Program-made: the position numbers and the translations under genes | Notes under the pieces: generated by a model | What the model saw: only the letters and a program-made list of their open reading frames with translations | Told to the model about the DNA's origin: nothing | Database searches by the model: none | Assembly (NCBI GenBank): GCA_013036995.1 | Contig: JAAOXG010000033.1 | Span: forward strand, 1 to 52,613 | DNA length: 52,613 bases | Direction: 5' to 3' | From: Lacrimispora defluvii | GTDB taxonomy: Bacteria > Bacillota > Clostridia > Lachnospirales > Lachnospiraceae | Shown: piece by piece, positions 25,631 through 35,024 of the stretch | Numbering within the stretch: position 1 is the first letter of the stretch | Layout: each line of letters opens with the position of its first letter

Positions 25631-26337
25631 TATTCGCTTTCCCGCATTCGGTAACCAACACCTATTTCCGTAAAAATATAATTTGGTTCTCCGGGATTTA
25701 TTTCAATTTTTCTCCGGATATGTGCCATATTCACTCTTAGAATCTGGTTATTGCTGTCTGCATAGGGTCCCCAGATATGATTGATCATGTAGTCGTAGGT
25801 AAGTACCTTGCCGGAGTTTTCTGCCAGAAGGGATACCAGCTTGTATTCAATCTGAGTTAAATGGATCACATGCCCATTTAAAGTAACCAGGCGTTTGGCA
25901 AAGTCAATTACAAGCCCCTTGCATTGATACGGAGTCTGTACCACAGAACCGTCAACTGTGCTGACTGTGGACTTGCCGTGTCGCAGTGCAGTGCGGATTC
26001 TGGCCAGAAGTTCGCTGGTGCCAAAGGGCTTGGTAATATAATCATCAGCGCCATAATCAAGGGCTGCAACCTTTTCCTGTTCCTGGGTTCTGGCAGAAAT
26101 CACAATGATAGGAATGGCTGACCAGCTTCTTACATTCTTGATAATATCCAATCCGTCTATATCAGGCAGACCCAAATCCAAAAGGATAACGTCAGGGCAG
26201 TTGGAACTGATCATAGCCAGCCCGTCTTTTCCATTCACAGCACTGATCACCTTATAATCATGTCTTTGAAGGGTGCTTTCAATAAAACCCGAAATATTCT
26301 TTTCGTCTTCAATAATTGCTATTGTAAATTTATTCAC
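25627..26337 (-). CDS. KdpE-like response regulator (OmpR type)
   Basis: This 236-residue response regulator uses the GTG at 26337, with GGGAGAG upstream. The receiver domain (1-115) has the acidic pair in IIEDE, the phosphorylated Asp54 in ILLDLGLPD, and the Lys in TKPFG. The DNA-binding winged helix (about 130-230) has LTQIEYKLVSLLAENSGKVL, typical of OmpR/KdpE regulators, and IRRKIE. It overlaps the histidine kinase gene by 8 bases, so the two are made together. KdpE normally drives a potassium pump operon, but no kdpFABC is in the window. Confidence 0.9.
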   Translation of the reverse strand: MNKFTIAIIEDEKNISGFIESTLQRHDYKVISAVNGKDGLAMISSNCPDVILLDLGLPDIDGLDIIKNVRSWSAIPIIVISARTQEQEKVAALDYGADDYITKPFGTSELLARIRTALRHGKSTVSTVDGSVVQTPYQCKGLVIDFAKRLVTLNGHVIHLTQIEYKLVSLLAENSGKVLTYDYMINHIWGPYADSNNQILRVNMAHIRRKIEINPGEPNYIFTEIGVGYRMRESEY

Positions 26338-27415
26338 AAGTATTCTCTCCCAATGGTAATGTAAAAGTAAAGATTGCCCCAAGTGATTCATTGCCCGCTG
26401 TTATGTTTCCGTTATGTGCGGTTATGATTGTCTTACAGATGGACAAACCGATTCCCATACCCTTATGAGAATCTCCACTGCTGTTTGGGGAAGGGGTATA
26501 TCCGTCAAATATGGTAGAAAGTCTGTCTGGTGCGATTCCCACCCCGTGATCACGGATATCAAAGCGGGCGTTACCATCTTCAATCGAGATGGTTAAACTG
26601 ACAGGATCTTTGGAATTTGAATGGTACACTGCGTTTTCCAGAAGGTTAATAATCACCTGTTCAATCAGTGTGGCATCCATGGGCACCATAACCAGTTCAT
26701 CTGGTACAGCTACCTTTACCTCGGTACCAGGGAAACGTTTATGAAAACGCATGACTGCTTCGGACGCTACCTCCTCCAATGGTTCCAGGGATTTGGTTAT
26801 CTGTGTTTTCGTACCCCGGATTCTGGTTACTGTCAGTAAATTTTCTACCATGTTAAGAAGCCAGTTGGCATCTTCACGGATTCCGTTTATCAGATTTGCT
26901 TTTTCTTCTTCGGACATGGAATCCTGAGCATCAAGAAAGGAGTTGCTTGCGCCGATAATTCCGGTTAAGGGTGTTCTGAGATCATGTGAGATGGCTCTCA
27001 GAAGATTTGCCCGCATTGTCTCTTTCTCTGCTTCCATTAAAAGCTTTTCCCGTTCACGGATAATTTTATTCTGATATTTTAAATGTGTTGTGGTGGCACT
27101 TGTAATACTGGATATCACCATTAAAGCAATAAAGGTAATGGGATACCCATCCATGGTGAAATTTAAGTGCATAAAAGGGTATGTAAATACCAGATTTACG
27201 CAGATTACACTAATGAAAGATGCTATGACTCCCGGTATATATCCATTTGAAAAACGGGAGATTAAAACAACTGCCATCATATATACAATACTTACATTCG
27301 CGGTGTGTCCGCCGACAAAGACAAGCAGATAGGCAACAATGGTTGCTCCGGTCAGAGCTAAGATGGTAACCAGAATGTTCCACACCAGTTCTTTTCTTGA
27401 CAAGGACTTTTTCAT
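26330..27415 (-). CDS. KdpD-like sensor histidine kinase lacking the N-terminal KdpD/Usp domains
   Basis: This 361-residue kinase starts from the ATG at 27415 with GGGAGGGG upstream. Four membrane helices (about 13-33, 40-57, 62-80 and 90-108) form the DUF4118 region typical of KdpD. The HisKA domain follows with the phosphorylated H144 in AISHDLRTPLTG. The HATPase domain has the N box (NLLENAVYHS), G1 (DHGVGI) and G2 (GMGIGLSI). Classical KdpD is about 900 residues with cytoplasmic KdpD and universal stress domains in front. Here they are absent and the protein begins at the membrane, as in several Clostridia. The signal is unknown. It partners the KdpE-like regulator and follows the carboxypeptidase gene by 12 bases, which may belong to the same transcript. 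Confidence 0.88.
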   Translation of the reverse strand: MKKSLSRKELVWNILVTILALTGATIVAYLLVFVGGHTANVSIVYMMAVVLISRFSNGYIPGVIASFISVICVNLVFTYPFMHLNFTMDGYPITFIALMVISSITSATTTHLKYQNKIIREREKLLMEAEKETMRANLLRAISHDLRTPLTGIIGASNSFLDAQDSMSEEEKANLINGIREDANWLLNMVENLLTVTRIRGTKTQITKSLEPLEEVASEAVMRFHKRFPGTEVKVAVPDELVMVPMDATLIEQVIINLLENAVYHSNSKDPVSLTISIEDGNARFDIRDHGVGIAPDRLSTIFDGYTPSPNSSGDSHKGMGIGLSICKTIITAHNGNITAGNESLGAIFTFTLPLGENTCE

Positions 27416-27427
27416 AACCCCTCCCAT

Positions 27428-28975
27428 TTACCGGAATTTAAACTTTCCTTTTCTCCAGCCTTTTTTTCTGGAAGTATAGATACCGCGGCGCTGTTGAAGA
27501 AGTGAATCAAATTCATCTGCAGATACGCCTGATTCCTTCAGACGTTTCAGTCTTTGTTCCCTCCGTATCAGAGAGTTTTGTTCTTCCTGGTGCTTCCTGT
27601 AAATCATAAAAGATATGAGACCACCGATAATTATGGCGGCTCCTACGCATCCAAGGATAAGCCAGGCTGACAATGGGATCTCAAAAGGTCTTAATGCTTT
27701 CTCCCTGTAATCCTGTGCTGCCCGGTCTGCTTTCAGCTTTGCGGCATCCCTTCCTGCTAAAGCGTCTACAGCCTCTTCGGACGTTTCCGAAGCTTTGGTA
27801 GAAGGAGCCTCTTCAAGCTTTGATTTTACTGCGGATGCTACCAGGGAATCGTTGATTTCCAGAAAGGTAGAACCAACTACTCTGTCCTGGTAACGATAAT
27901 TTATTTTGGCTATTGCATTTTCCGGATCATCGTTTGATATGTCATAACTTAATTCTGGCTGGGCATCATAAAAGTCGGCAGTCTTTGGTAATATAATGCG
28001 GCTGTCAGGATCCAGTACAAGCGCTTCCGGTTTTGTAATGGAAAGACCGCTGAAGTTTAAATCGTTGGTAATGGAACTATAGGTTTTTTCGTATTCAGCC
28101 GCTTTTAGAGACGTAAAATTATTAAAACCAAATTCCAGAAGATTTTTGGTGTCTGCCCAGTATTGGGGAGTAGAACCCTTTAATATAACGGTGATGAGCT
28201 TCATTCCGTTTTTTTCGGCGCACGTAATCAATGTATTGCCGGCTAGTGTGGTATAACCAGTTTTTCCGCCCACAATCTCAGGATAGTAATATGGAGAACC
28301 TTTTCTCATCATTTTATGTCCCGGATAGATGGCCAGTCCCTCTTTGTTAATGGAATTAGGTGGAAGTTTATAATAGGTGGTGGAATCGATCTCTTCAAAG
28401 ATGGGATTATTAAAGGCTGCTCTGGCAATGAGTGCCATGTCATAGGGGGATGTATAATGCTCCGGGTTGTTTAAACCGCTGGGATTGGCAAAATGAGTGT
28501 TTTTGCAGCCAAGTTCCTTTGCCCTTGCATTCATCATATCAGCAAAAGCTTCTCTGCTTCCTGCAACATGTTCTGCCAGCGCATTGGCAGATTCATTGGC
28601 AGATTTAAGTAAAAGAGCATAAAGGCAGTCTTTTACAGACAGCTGGTCCCCTTCGTTTATTCCGGCATTGCTGCTTCCGGATTCCACATTAAATACAGCA
28701 TCATGGGAAAAGGTTACAGTGTCGTCCAGTTTGCAGTTCTCAATTACCAGCAATGCAGTCATTACCTTTGTAATACTTGCAGGAAAATACTGGTTGTGTA
28801 TATTCTGTCCCCAGAGAATTGTTCCCGTATCCCCATCCATCAGGATCGCTCCATCTGCCTGTACCGATATATTGTCAGGCCAGTCAACAGCTGCTTTCCC
28901 GGATACTGTAAAGGAAGAGGCGAACAAAAACAGACACAGGAAGAAACTTAATATTTTTTTTGTCAATTGGGTCAT
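27428..28975 (-). CDS. dacF: D-alanyl-D-alanine carboxypeptidase (DacF/PBP5-like)
   Basis: This 515-residue protein starts from the ATG at 28975 behind GGAGAG; an ATG at 28993 is less well placed. It has a signal peptide (1-28). The serine carboxypeptidase motifs are SITK with Ser67 and Lys70, SAN at 125-127, and KTG in GGKTGYTT. A penicillin-binding protein 5 C-terminal domain follows. A transmembrane helix (about 430-455) and a basic cytoplasmic tail anchor it. The enzyme trims the terminal D-Ala from peptidoglycan side chains. It is upstream of, and probably co-transcribed with, the KdpD/KdpE-like pair. Confidence 0.9.
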   Translation of the reverse strand: MTQLTKKILSFFLCLFLFASSFTVSGKAAVDWPDNISVQADGAILMDGDTGTILWGQNIHNQYFPASITKVMTALLVIENCKLDDTVTFSHDAVFNVESGSSNAGINEGDQLSVKDCLYALLLKSANESANALAEHVAGSREAFADMMNARAKELGCKNTHFANPSGLNNPEHYTSPYDMALIARAAFNNPIFEEIDSTTYYKLPPNSINKEGLAIYPGHKMMRKGSPYYYPEIVGGKTGYTTLAGNTLITCAEKNGMKLITVILKGSTPQYWADTKNLLEFGFNNFTSLKAAEYEKTYSSITNDLNFSGLSITKPEALVLDPDSRIILPKTADFYDAQPELSYDISNDDPENAIAKINYRYQDRVVGSTFLEINDSLVASAVKSKLEEAPSTKASETSEEAVDALAGRDAAKLKADRAAQDYREKALRPFEIPLSAWLILGCVGAAIIIGGLISFMIYRKHQEEQNSLIRREQRLKRLKESGVSADEFDSLLQQRRGIYTSRKKGWRKGKFKFR

Positions 28976-29060
28976 GCTCAATAATCTCTCCATAGTTATG
29001 TTTCAGTTTCAGATAATTTATCAATTTACAGTATAGGTGATTTTGAGTAACAAGTAAAGT

Positions 29061-29756
29061 TTATTTGCTATTTTTCCCCTTTTTACGCATAAGAAACACG
29101 CATAAAGCTAATAGTATCACGACCGAGAAAAAGTAGAGAAAACCAATATAAAAAACAGTGTCCCTGAAAAAACCTTCCGGAACGATATTGATCAGCATGT
29201 CAGTAGAAGGATCAAGCATCCAATAATCATTTGTAAAAAACATATGGTGAAACATTATAAAATATCTAGTAAAATCTGAAGATATAATTCCTGCGATTAC
29301 AGCGGATACAAGAAAAAATAACCCGCTTCCTGTTAGAACTGACCGGGGAAATGTATTGTTCCAGCTTATTTTCAATAACATAAGGATAATGAGGCATAGT
29401 ACCATTACCATAAGGCAGCCTCTTCGGATCGACATAGCTCCTAAAAACAGTCCCTGAACATCTTCCATATGAGCAATTTCTCTGGCACTGAAAAAATCTC
29501 TGCGGACTCCACCCATTGTGGTATTTACCTGAAGTTCCGTCCTGTTACCCTTTAAATATGCCATCATCTGGTTTGTGACATCCATCAGATCATCCATTTT
29601 CATGGAGACGGATTCTGTTACATTATATTTTTTATATTCCTTTTCAAAATACCCGGGAGTCCAGTAAACGGCGGTCTCGACTGCTGTGAATAACAGTACA
29701 ACCATAAGGCAGATGGAAAAAATGATACCAAACGTATATTGCAGTAAACGGTTCAT
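29061..29756 (-). CDS. TIGR01906/DUF1461 family integral membrane protein
   Basis: This 231-residue protein has a membrane helix at residues 7-30, an extracytoplasmic stretch of about 90 residues (with the family-typical RRDFFSAREIAHMEDVQ), then three more helices (about 110-130, 138-160 and 195-220). This is the layout of the DUF1461 (TIGR01906) family found widely in Firmicutes. No function is established. It lies 19 bases after the TRIC-like gene and has AGGAGG at its start, so the two probably share a transcript. Confidence 0.82.
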   Translation of the reverse strand: MNRLLQYTFGIIFSICLMVVLLFTAVETAVYWTPGYFEKEYKKYNVTESVSMKMDDLMDVTNQMMAYLKGNRTELQVNTTMGGVRRDFFSAREIAHMEDVQGLFLGAMSIRRGCLMVMVLCLIILMLLKISWNNTFPRSVLTGSGLFFLVSAVIAGIISSDFTRYFIMFHHMFFTNDYWMLDPSTDMLINIVPEGFFRDTVFYIGFLYFFSVVILLALCVFLMRKKGKNSK

Positions 29757-29775
29757 GTGTAACCTCCTGATTCTA

Positions 29776-30426
29776 TTATTTTTTAACAGCGGTAGGCAGA
29801 TTCCAGCAAAAACGGGTAGCCAGAAGACGAATTACAATGACAGCCGCAGCTCCTGCCAGCATGGCAATGTCTTCATTGATGTGATTCATCAGACCGGCAT
29901 ACAGCATGGCACCTGCAATGGAAGCACAGGCATAAATGTGCTTTTTAAGAACATAAGGGGTCTGGCCTGCCATGATATCACGCAGAATGCCTCCGCCCAC
30001 ACCTGTGATGACACCTAGAAAAACTATGAGAAAATGATAATCACCATAGCCCGCCAAAACAGCAGTATCGATGCCAACTACAGTAAATGCGCCAAGACCG
30101 ATTGCATCAAAGATATTCATGACCTTTTCAAAGGTTTCCATGTGGCGGCCGGAAATAAATTTCTGATTCATCCTTACTGTAATAAATAGAAGCATAACCG
30201 TAATAAAGGCAAGTAATACGTAAATCGGGTCCTTAAACAGCGCAGGAGGGACATTTCCAATAATAATATCACGCAGCATACCGCCGCCCACTGCTGTTGT
30301 AACGCCCAGAACAATGACTCCCAGCAAATCAAGCTGTTTTTTTATGGCTACCATGGCTCCTGAAGAGGCAAATGCAATGGTACCGGCTGCTTCTACAAAA
30401 AAAAGCAAAGATAATTCTATTTTCAT
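29776..30426 (-). CDS. TRIC-type cation channel / UPF0126 family protein
   Basis: This 216-residue membrane protein has seven hydrophobic helices arranged as two similar three-helix repeats plus one. Each repeat has the glycine-rich signature: GVTTAVGGGMLRDIIIG in the first and GVITGVGGGILRDIMAG in the second. This is the UPF0126 (YadS/YicG) family, the bacterial relatives of TRIC potassium channels, which act as homotrimers. The start has GGAGG six bases upstream. The physiological ion is not settled by the sequence. Confidence 0.88.
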   Translation of the reverse strand: MKIELSLLFFVEAAGTIAFASSGAMVAIKKQLDLLGVIVLGVTTAVGGGMLRDIIIGNVPPALFKDPIYVLLAFITVMLLFITVRMNQKFISGRHMETFEKVMNIFDAIGLGAFTVVGIDTAVLAGYGDYHFLIVFLGVITGVGGGILRDIMAGQTPYVLKKHIYACASIAGAMLYAGLMNHINEDIAMLAGAAAVIVIRLLATRFCWNLPTAVKK

Positions 30427-30679
30427 GGATATCCTCCGGTTATTTCAAGTAGGGAAATTAAGGCAAGTATAAAAGCTGTGGGAGTGTTTGTCAATATACA
30501 AAAACTGTGAGAAATACAGCTGTTCACAAAATATATCTTGATTTTTTTATTGAAATTATATATTATATGAAAAAGTTCAAAAGTGAACAGTTGGAATATA
30601 TTTACAAAGGGAAAGGAGCGGGTAGGTATTAGGTAAGACGGCGGAACTTGATGATCTGTTTTCAGAAAGAGGTGTTTGC

Positions 30680-32038
30680 ATGATTGATCAGAAGGAATTT
30701 GAAAAAAACGTACAGGAGTGGTCAGATATCTGTTTGAACGATGAACGGATTGACTTAGAATCCTACGATAAATACGATGTAAAGAGGGGGCTTAGAGATA
30801 GGAACGGTAACGGAGTGGTTGCCGGTCTGACCAAAGTGTCAAAGATCTTGTCGAGTAAAACCATAAACGGAGAGAAGGTACCTTGTGAAGGGGAACTTTA
30901 TTATCGGGGATATAATATTTATGACCTGGTAAACGGAGTAGTAAAAGAGGAAAGGTATGGATTTGAAGAAATCGCCTATCTTCTTTTGTTTGGAGAATTG
31001 CCGGATAAAAAACAGCTGGAACGTTTCTCCCAGACACTGGGCTACAGCAGAACTCTCCCTACTAATTTTGTCAGGGATGTAGTGATGAAAGCACCAAGCC
31101 ATGACATGATGTCCACCCTTGCCAGGAGTATTCTCACCTTGTCAGCCTATGACGAAAAAGCAGGGGATATATCGGTGCCAAATGTTCTTCGCCAGAGTCT
31201 GATGTTAATCAGCGTCATGCCAATGCTGGCTGTCTATGGATACCATGCCTTTAATCACTATGAGCGGGGCGGGAGCATGTATATTCACAGACCCGATGAA
31301 AAACTGTCCACAGCTGAAAACATTTTAAGACTTTTAAGACCTGATATGAAGTATTCAAAAGTGGAAGCTCATGTACTTGACCTGGCCCTTATTCTTCACA
31401 TGGAACACGGCGGCGGCAATAACTCCACATTTACAACCCATGTGGTGACCTCTTCCGGCACGGACACCTACAGTGTGGTAGCGGCAGCTCTTGCATCATT
31501 AAAAGGACCAAAGCACGGCGGTGCCAACATCAAGGTAGTTGAAATGATGGAGGACTTAAGGAAAGAGGTACACGACTGGAAAGATGAAGAAGAAATTGAA
31601 GAGTACTTAAGAAAGCTGCTTCACAAGGAAGCATATGACCGGAAGGGACTGATCTACGGAATGGGACATGCCGTCTATTCCAAATCAGACCCCCGTGCGG
31701 AAATATTCAAAGGTTTTGTAAAACAGCTCTCGGAAGAAAAGGGGCGCATGGAAGATTTTAACCTTTATTCGGCCATAGAGAGGCTGGCTCCCAAGGTAAT
31801 CGGGGAAGAACGCCGGATCTACAAAGGCGTCAGTGCCAATGTTGATTTTTACAGCGGATTTGTTTATTCCATGTTAGATATTCCCAATGAGTTGTTTACT
31901 CCCATTTTTGCAATAGCGAGAATCGTAGGCTGGAGTGCTCACCGGATTGAGGAGCTGATTAACATGGATAAGATTATTCGTCCGGCTTATGTGAGTGTAA
32001 TGCAGGAAGAAGAGTATAATCCTCTGGATCTAAGATAA
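30680..32038 (+). CDS. Citrate synthase
   Basis: This 452-residue enzyme condenses acetyl-CoA and oxaloacetate to citrate. The catalytic His lies in HMEHGGGNNST. The second site His and the Asp-containing stretch are in GMGHAVYSKSDPRA. A conserved Arg follows in YSGFVYSMLDIP and later segments, and KGPKHGGAN is also present. The length is longer than the 370-residue Gram-positive type, with an N-terminal extension of about 50 residues, as in many clostridial enzymes. It stands alone, with about 250 bases of A/T-rich upstream DNA and its own terminator. 2-Methylcitrate synthase cannot be excluded, but no other propionate-pathway genes are near. Confidence 0.9.
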   Translation: MIDQKEFEKNVQEWSDICLNDERIDLESYDKYDVKRGLRDRNGNGVVAGLTKVSKILSSKTINGEKVPCEGELYYRGYNIYDLVNGVVKEERYGFEEIAYLLLFGELPDKKQLERFSQTLGYSRTLPTNFVRDVVMKAPSHDMMSTLARSILTLSAYDEKAGDISVPNVLRQSLMLISVMPMLAVYGYHAFNHYERGGSMYIHRPDEKLSTAENILRLLRPDMKYSKVEAHVLDLALILHMEHGGGNNSTFTTHVVTSSGTDTYSVVAAALASLKGPKHGGANIKVVEMMEDLRKEVHDWKDEEEIEEYLRKLLHKEAYDRKGLIYGMGHAVYSKSDPRAEIFKGFVKQLSEEKGRMEDFNLYSAIERLAPKVIGEERRIYKGVSANVDFYSGFVYSMLDIPNELFTPIFAIARIVGWSAHRIEELINMDKIIRPAYVSVMQEEEYNPLDLR

Positions 32039-32051
32039 TTTTCCAATCAGA

Positions 32052-32079
32052 AAAGCAGGCAGAAATGCCTGCTTTTTTT
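32052..32079 (+). terminator. Terminator after citrate synthase
   Basis: AAAGCAGGCA and TGCCTGCTTT form a perfect 10-bp stem with loop GAAA, followed by TTTT. Confidence 0.9.
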
Positions 32080-32250
32080 GTGGGTGTTTTTCGGCGCTTA
32101 CATGTAAATTTCAGATATAGTTTGTAAAGCTTTGGCAAAGTATCTTGAATATTATAATCTGCCGTTTTATGCTTTAGAAAATGAGAGGCGCCTTCATTAA
32201 AAAACATCCAGACGGAAAATCAAAATGTGGAGTATAAGGAGGAATTAAGT

Positions 32251-33759
32251 ATGAAGAGCAGAAAGAATTACGCGGCTGCTTTTATTTTAGCTGCTGTAAC
32301 AACAGCATTGGCGGGGGGATATGTATATGCGGCAACGGAACACTTTTCTGATTCTACAACTGACCAGGCATGGGATGCATGGACTCAGAAGTGGGAAGGG
32401 GAAGTGAGCCGTGATTACGAAAAAATAGCTCTTACTCCGGGAGCAGATGAGTCAAAATTAAATTTTGCATGGTATTCAAAAACGGATGGAGCAGCAACTC
32501 CCAGGATTGAATTATCAAAAAACAGTGATTTAAGCCAGTCCGTTACATACAACGGGAATGCAATACAGGCGGTAGAGGGGTATCAAAGCAACCGGGTAAT
32601 CGTGGATTCTCTTTCTGAAAACACCACATATTATTATCGGTATTTTAAAAATGGTCAGCCTTCCAAAACTGCTTCTTTTAAGACTCATAATTTTAACAGT
32701 TATTCCATGCTCTATGTAGGAGATCCTCAGATTGGTGCTTCAAAGGGTCAGACCACTTCCAGAGGAGATAAACTGGAAAACAAATCAGAAATTAATACAG
32801 CAGCACGAAATGATGCGTTCAGCTGGAATAAGACATTAAATACTGCCATGAATGCGAATCCGGATATCAGCTTTATACTTTCTGCCGGAGACCAGATTAA
32901 TAAAAATGTAGAAGGAAGAGACCTGGGAAATGAAACGGAGTATGCAGGATTTTTAAATGCGGACTGGATGAAATCCATTCCTGTTTCCACATCCATTGGA
33001 AACCATGATTCCACCAATGAAAGCTATAGTCTGCACTTTAATAATCCCAATGATACACAGCTGGGAAAAACAACTGCAGGAGGTGATTATTTTTATAAGT
33101 ATGGTCCTGCTTTGTATGTCGTACTTAATACGAATAATTACAATTGCGCAGAACATGAACAGGCTATTCGCCAGGCAGTGGAAGCGTATCCCAAAACAAC
33201 CTGGAGAATTGTAATGATTCACCAGGATATTTACGGAAGCGGTCTTGATCATTCTGACTCTGATGGAATCGTCTTAAGAACCCAGCTTACTCCTCTGATG
33301 GATAAATATGATGTGGATGTAGTATTGCAGGGGCATGATCATACCTATTCCAGAAGCTATTTATTAAAGTCTGATTCAAAGACGCATTCCAATTATAATT
33401 TTTATGACTGGGATAATGTAAAGGATGAGGCGGGGAATGTATTTCCTTATACAGATGCTGCTTATCAGGCCCAGAACAATTGTTACACCATTGCTAATAC
33501 AATGCCGGGGGGTGTAACGAATGGGGATGGAACACTCTATATGGAAGCCAATTCTGCAACGGGAAGTAAATTCTATGAGTTGATCCCAGGCAAACAGGAT
33601 TATATTGCAGCAAGAAGCCAGAACTGGAATCCCACTTATTCCGTAATCCGTATAAACAGCAATACCTTTGCAATTGATACCTATGAGATTGCAGGGGGAA
33701 AGGTTCAGAAAATTGATGACACCTACGAGTTAAAGAAGACCAACGCATCAAGAAGGTAA
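32251..33759 (+). CDS. Secreted metallophosphoesterase (purple acid phosphatase-like)
   Basis: This 502-residue exported protein starts from the ATG at 32251 with AAGGAGG upstream. It has a signal peptide ending near VYAATE. Residues 45-150 form a fibronectin-like domain, as in purple acid phosphatases. The calcineurin-like catalytic domain has the metal motifs in order: YVGDPQIG, SAGDQIN, IGNHDS, MIHQDIYGS and LQGHDHTYSRS. It hydrolyses phosphate esters outside the cell; the natural substrate is not known. The C-terminal 90 residues are a small beta domain. No wall anchor is seen, so it may be released. Confidence 0.88.
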   Translation: MKSRKNYAAAFILAAVTTALAGGYVYAATEHFSDSTTDQAWDAWTQKWEGEVSRDYEKIALTPGADESKLNFAWYSKTDGAATPRIELSKNSDLSQSVTYNGNAIQAVEGYQSNRVIVDSLSENTTYYYRYFKNGQPSKTASFKTHNFNSYSMLYVGDPQIGASKGQTTSRGDKLENKSEINTAARNDAFSWNKTLNTAMNANPDISFILSAGDQINKNVEGRDLGNETEYAGFLNADWMKSIPVSTSIGNHDSTNESYSLHFNNPNDTQLGKTTAGGDYFYKYGPALYVVLNTNNYNCAEHEQAIRQAVEAYPKTTWRIVMIHQDIYGSGLDHSDSDGIVLRTQLTPLMDKYDVDVVLQGHDHTYSRSYLLKSDSKTHSNYNFYDWDNVKDEAGNVFPYTDAAYQAQNNCYTIANTMPGGVTNGDGTLYMEANSATGSKFYELIPGKQDYIAARSQNWNPTYSVIRINSNTFAIDTYEIAGGKVQKIDDTYELKKTNASRR

Positions 33760-33853
33760 TAGGGTTATGAAGGTCTCCGAGGCACATGGCTGAGGCTGAA
33801 TGCCCCGGGGGGATAACCGAAAAAAGAAACAGGTAAGAAAGGAGCCGCCATAT

Positions 33854-35017
33854 ATGGAATTTGGACAGCAGGGAAAAACCACATGGATAACACAGGAAAA
33901 GAGGTGGCTTCAGTGGATCGTATTTGCAGCTGTTATGGCAGTGTTTGCTCTATTTTTAATACGTTTTAATCAGATAGATATAGCCAGCCTGATATCCACA
34001 CAAGGAAGAACGTTTGAACGTGGCCGGGTTATCCAGGTTCTTTCGGACAATTTGCAGGAAGACGGCAGCAGGACTGGTCAGCAGAATGTCCTGGTTGAAA
34101 TTCGTTCCGGATCTCTGAAAGGTAAGATGGTTGAGGCGACCAGCAACAATGGTTATCTGTTTGGAGCAGCCTGTGAACCTGGAATGAATGTAATTGTGAT
34201 TCAGAGCGTATCCGGTGATATCGCCATCCACACGGTATACAGCGTAGACCGCGAATGGGCTGTTCTTGGGTTTGTACTGCTATTTTTGGCAGTTGTCTGC
34301 CTGATCGGAGGGAGGAAAGGTTTTTATTCCTGTGCAGGGCTTATCTTTACCTTTGTATGCATCGTCTGGCTTTATATACCAATGATCTATAAGGGATATT
34401 CTCCATTTTTTGCAGCAGTCCTGGTTGCATCAATTACTACCTTTGTCACCATGTATTTACTGGGAGGCTGGTCAGGAAAAACGTTGTGTGCTGTGGCAGG
34501 AACCGTGAGCGGAGTTATTATTGCAGGTGTATCAGCCTATGTATTTGGTGCAGTATCCCATATCTCAGGGTATAATGTATCTAATATCGAATCATTGACA
34601 GTTCTGGAAAATATCCGGGGAATCCGTGTGGGGGAACTACTGTTTTCCGGATTACTGATTTCTGCTCTTGGGGCAGTCATGGACGTGGGAATGTCCATAT
34701 CCTCCACTGTATTTGAGATACATACCAATAATCCGGAACTGAACACAAAAGAGCTGTTTCGTTCTGGTATGAATGTCGGCAGAGATGCCATGGGAACTAT
34801 GGTGAATACCTTAATACTTGCATTTGTGGGCAGCGGAGTCAGTACGTTGCTGTTAAACTATGCTTATGAATTGCCTTATCTGCAGATTATTAATTCCAAC
34901 AACATGGTAATTGAAATTATGCAGGGTATTTCAGGAAGCCTGGGGGTTGTGATGACGATTCCAATAGTGTCACTGATGGCAGCGGTTACAGCTGTAAGGT
35001 GGAAGATAAACCGCTGA
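33854..35017 (+). CDS. YibE/F-like membrane protein
   Basis: This 387-residue protein starts from the ATG at 33854, placed nine bases after AAAGGAG; a frame starting at 33800 has a weaker site. The N-terminal helix (about 20-42) is followed by an extracellular beta domain of about 90 residues, with ERGRVIQVLSDN and QNVLVEIRSGSLKGK, then seven to eight membrane helices to the end. This is the YibE/F family, which is widespread in Firmicutes and of unknown function. Typical stretches include SIGGRKG-like LIGGRKGFYSC and LGAVMDVGMSISS. Confidence 0.85.
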   Translation: MEFGQQGKTTWITQEKRWLQWIVFAAVMAVFALFLIRFNQIDIASLISTQGRTFERGRVIQVLSDNLQEDGSRTGQQNVLVEIRSGSLKGKMVEATSNNGYLFGAACEPGMNVIVIQSVSGDIAIHTVYSVDREWAVLGFVLLFLAVVCLIGGRKGFYSCAGLIFTFVCIVWLYIPMIYKGYSPFFAAVLVASITTFVTMYLLGGWSGKTLCAVAGTVSGVIIAGVSAYVFGAVSHISGYNVSNIESLTVLENIRGIRVGELLFSGLLISALGAVMDVGMSISSTVFEIHTNNPELNTKELFRSGMNVGRDAMGTMVNTLILAFVGSGVSTLLLNYAYELPYLQIINSNNMVIEIMQGISGSLGVVMTIPIVSLMAAVTAVRWKINR

Positions 35018-35024
35018 TACATAC

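Noticed and set aside
30427-30679. Riboswitch upstream of citrate synthase
   Set aside because: The gap is A/T-rich and I could not match any known riboswitch core or find a terminator-antiterminator pair.
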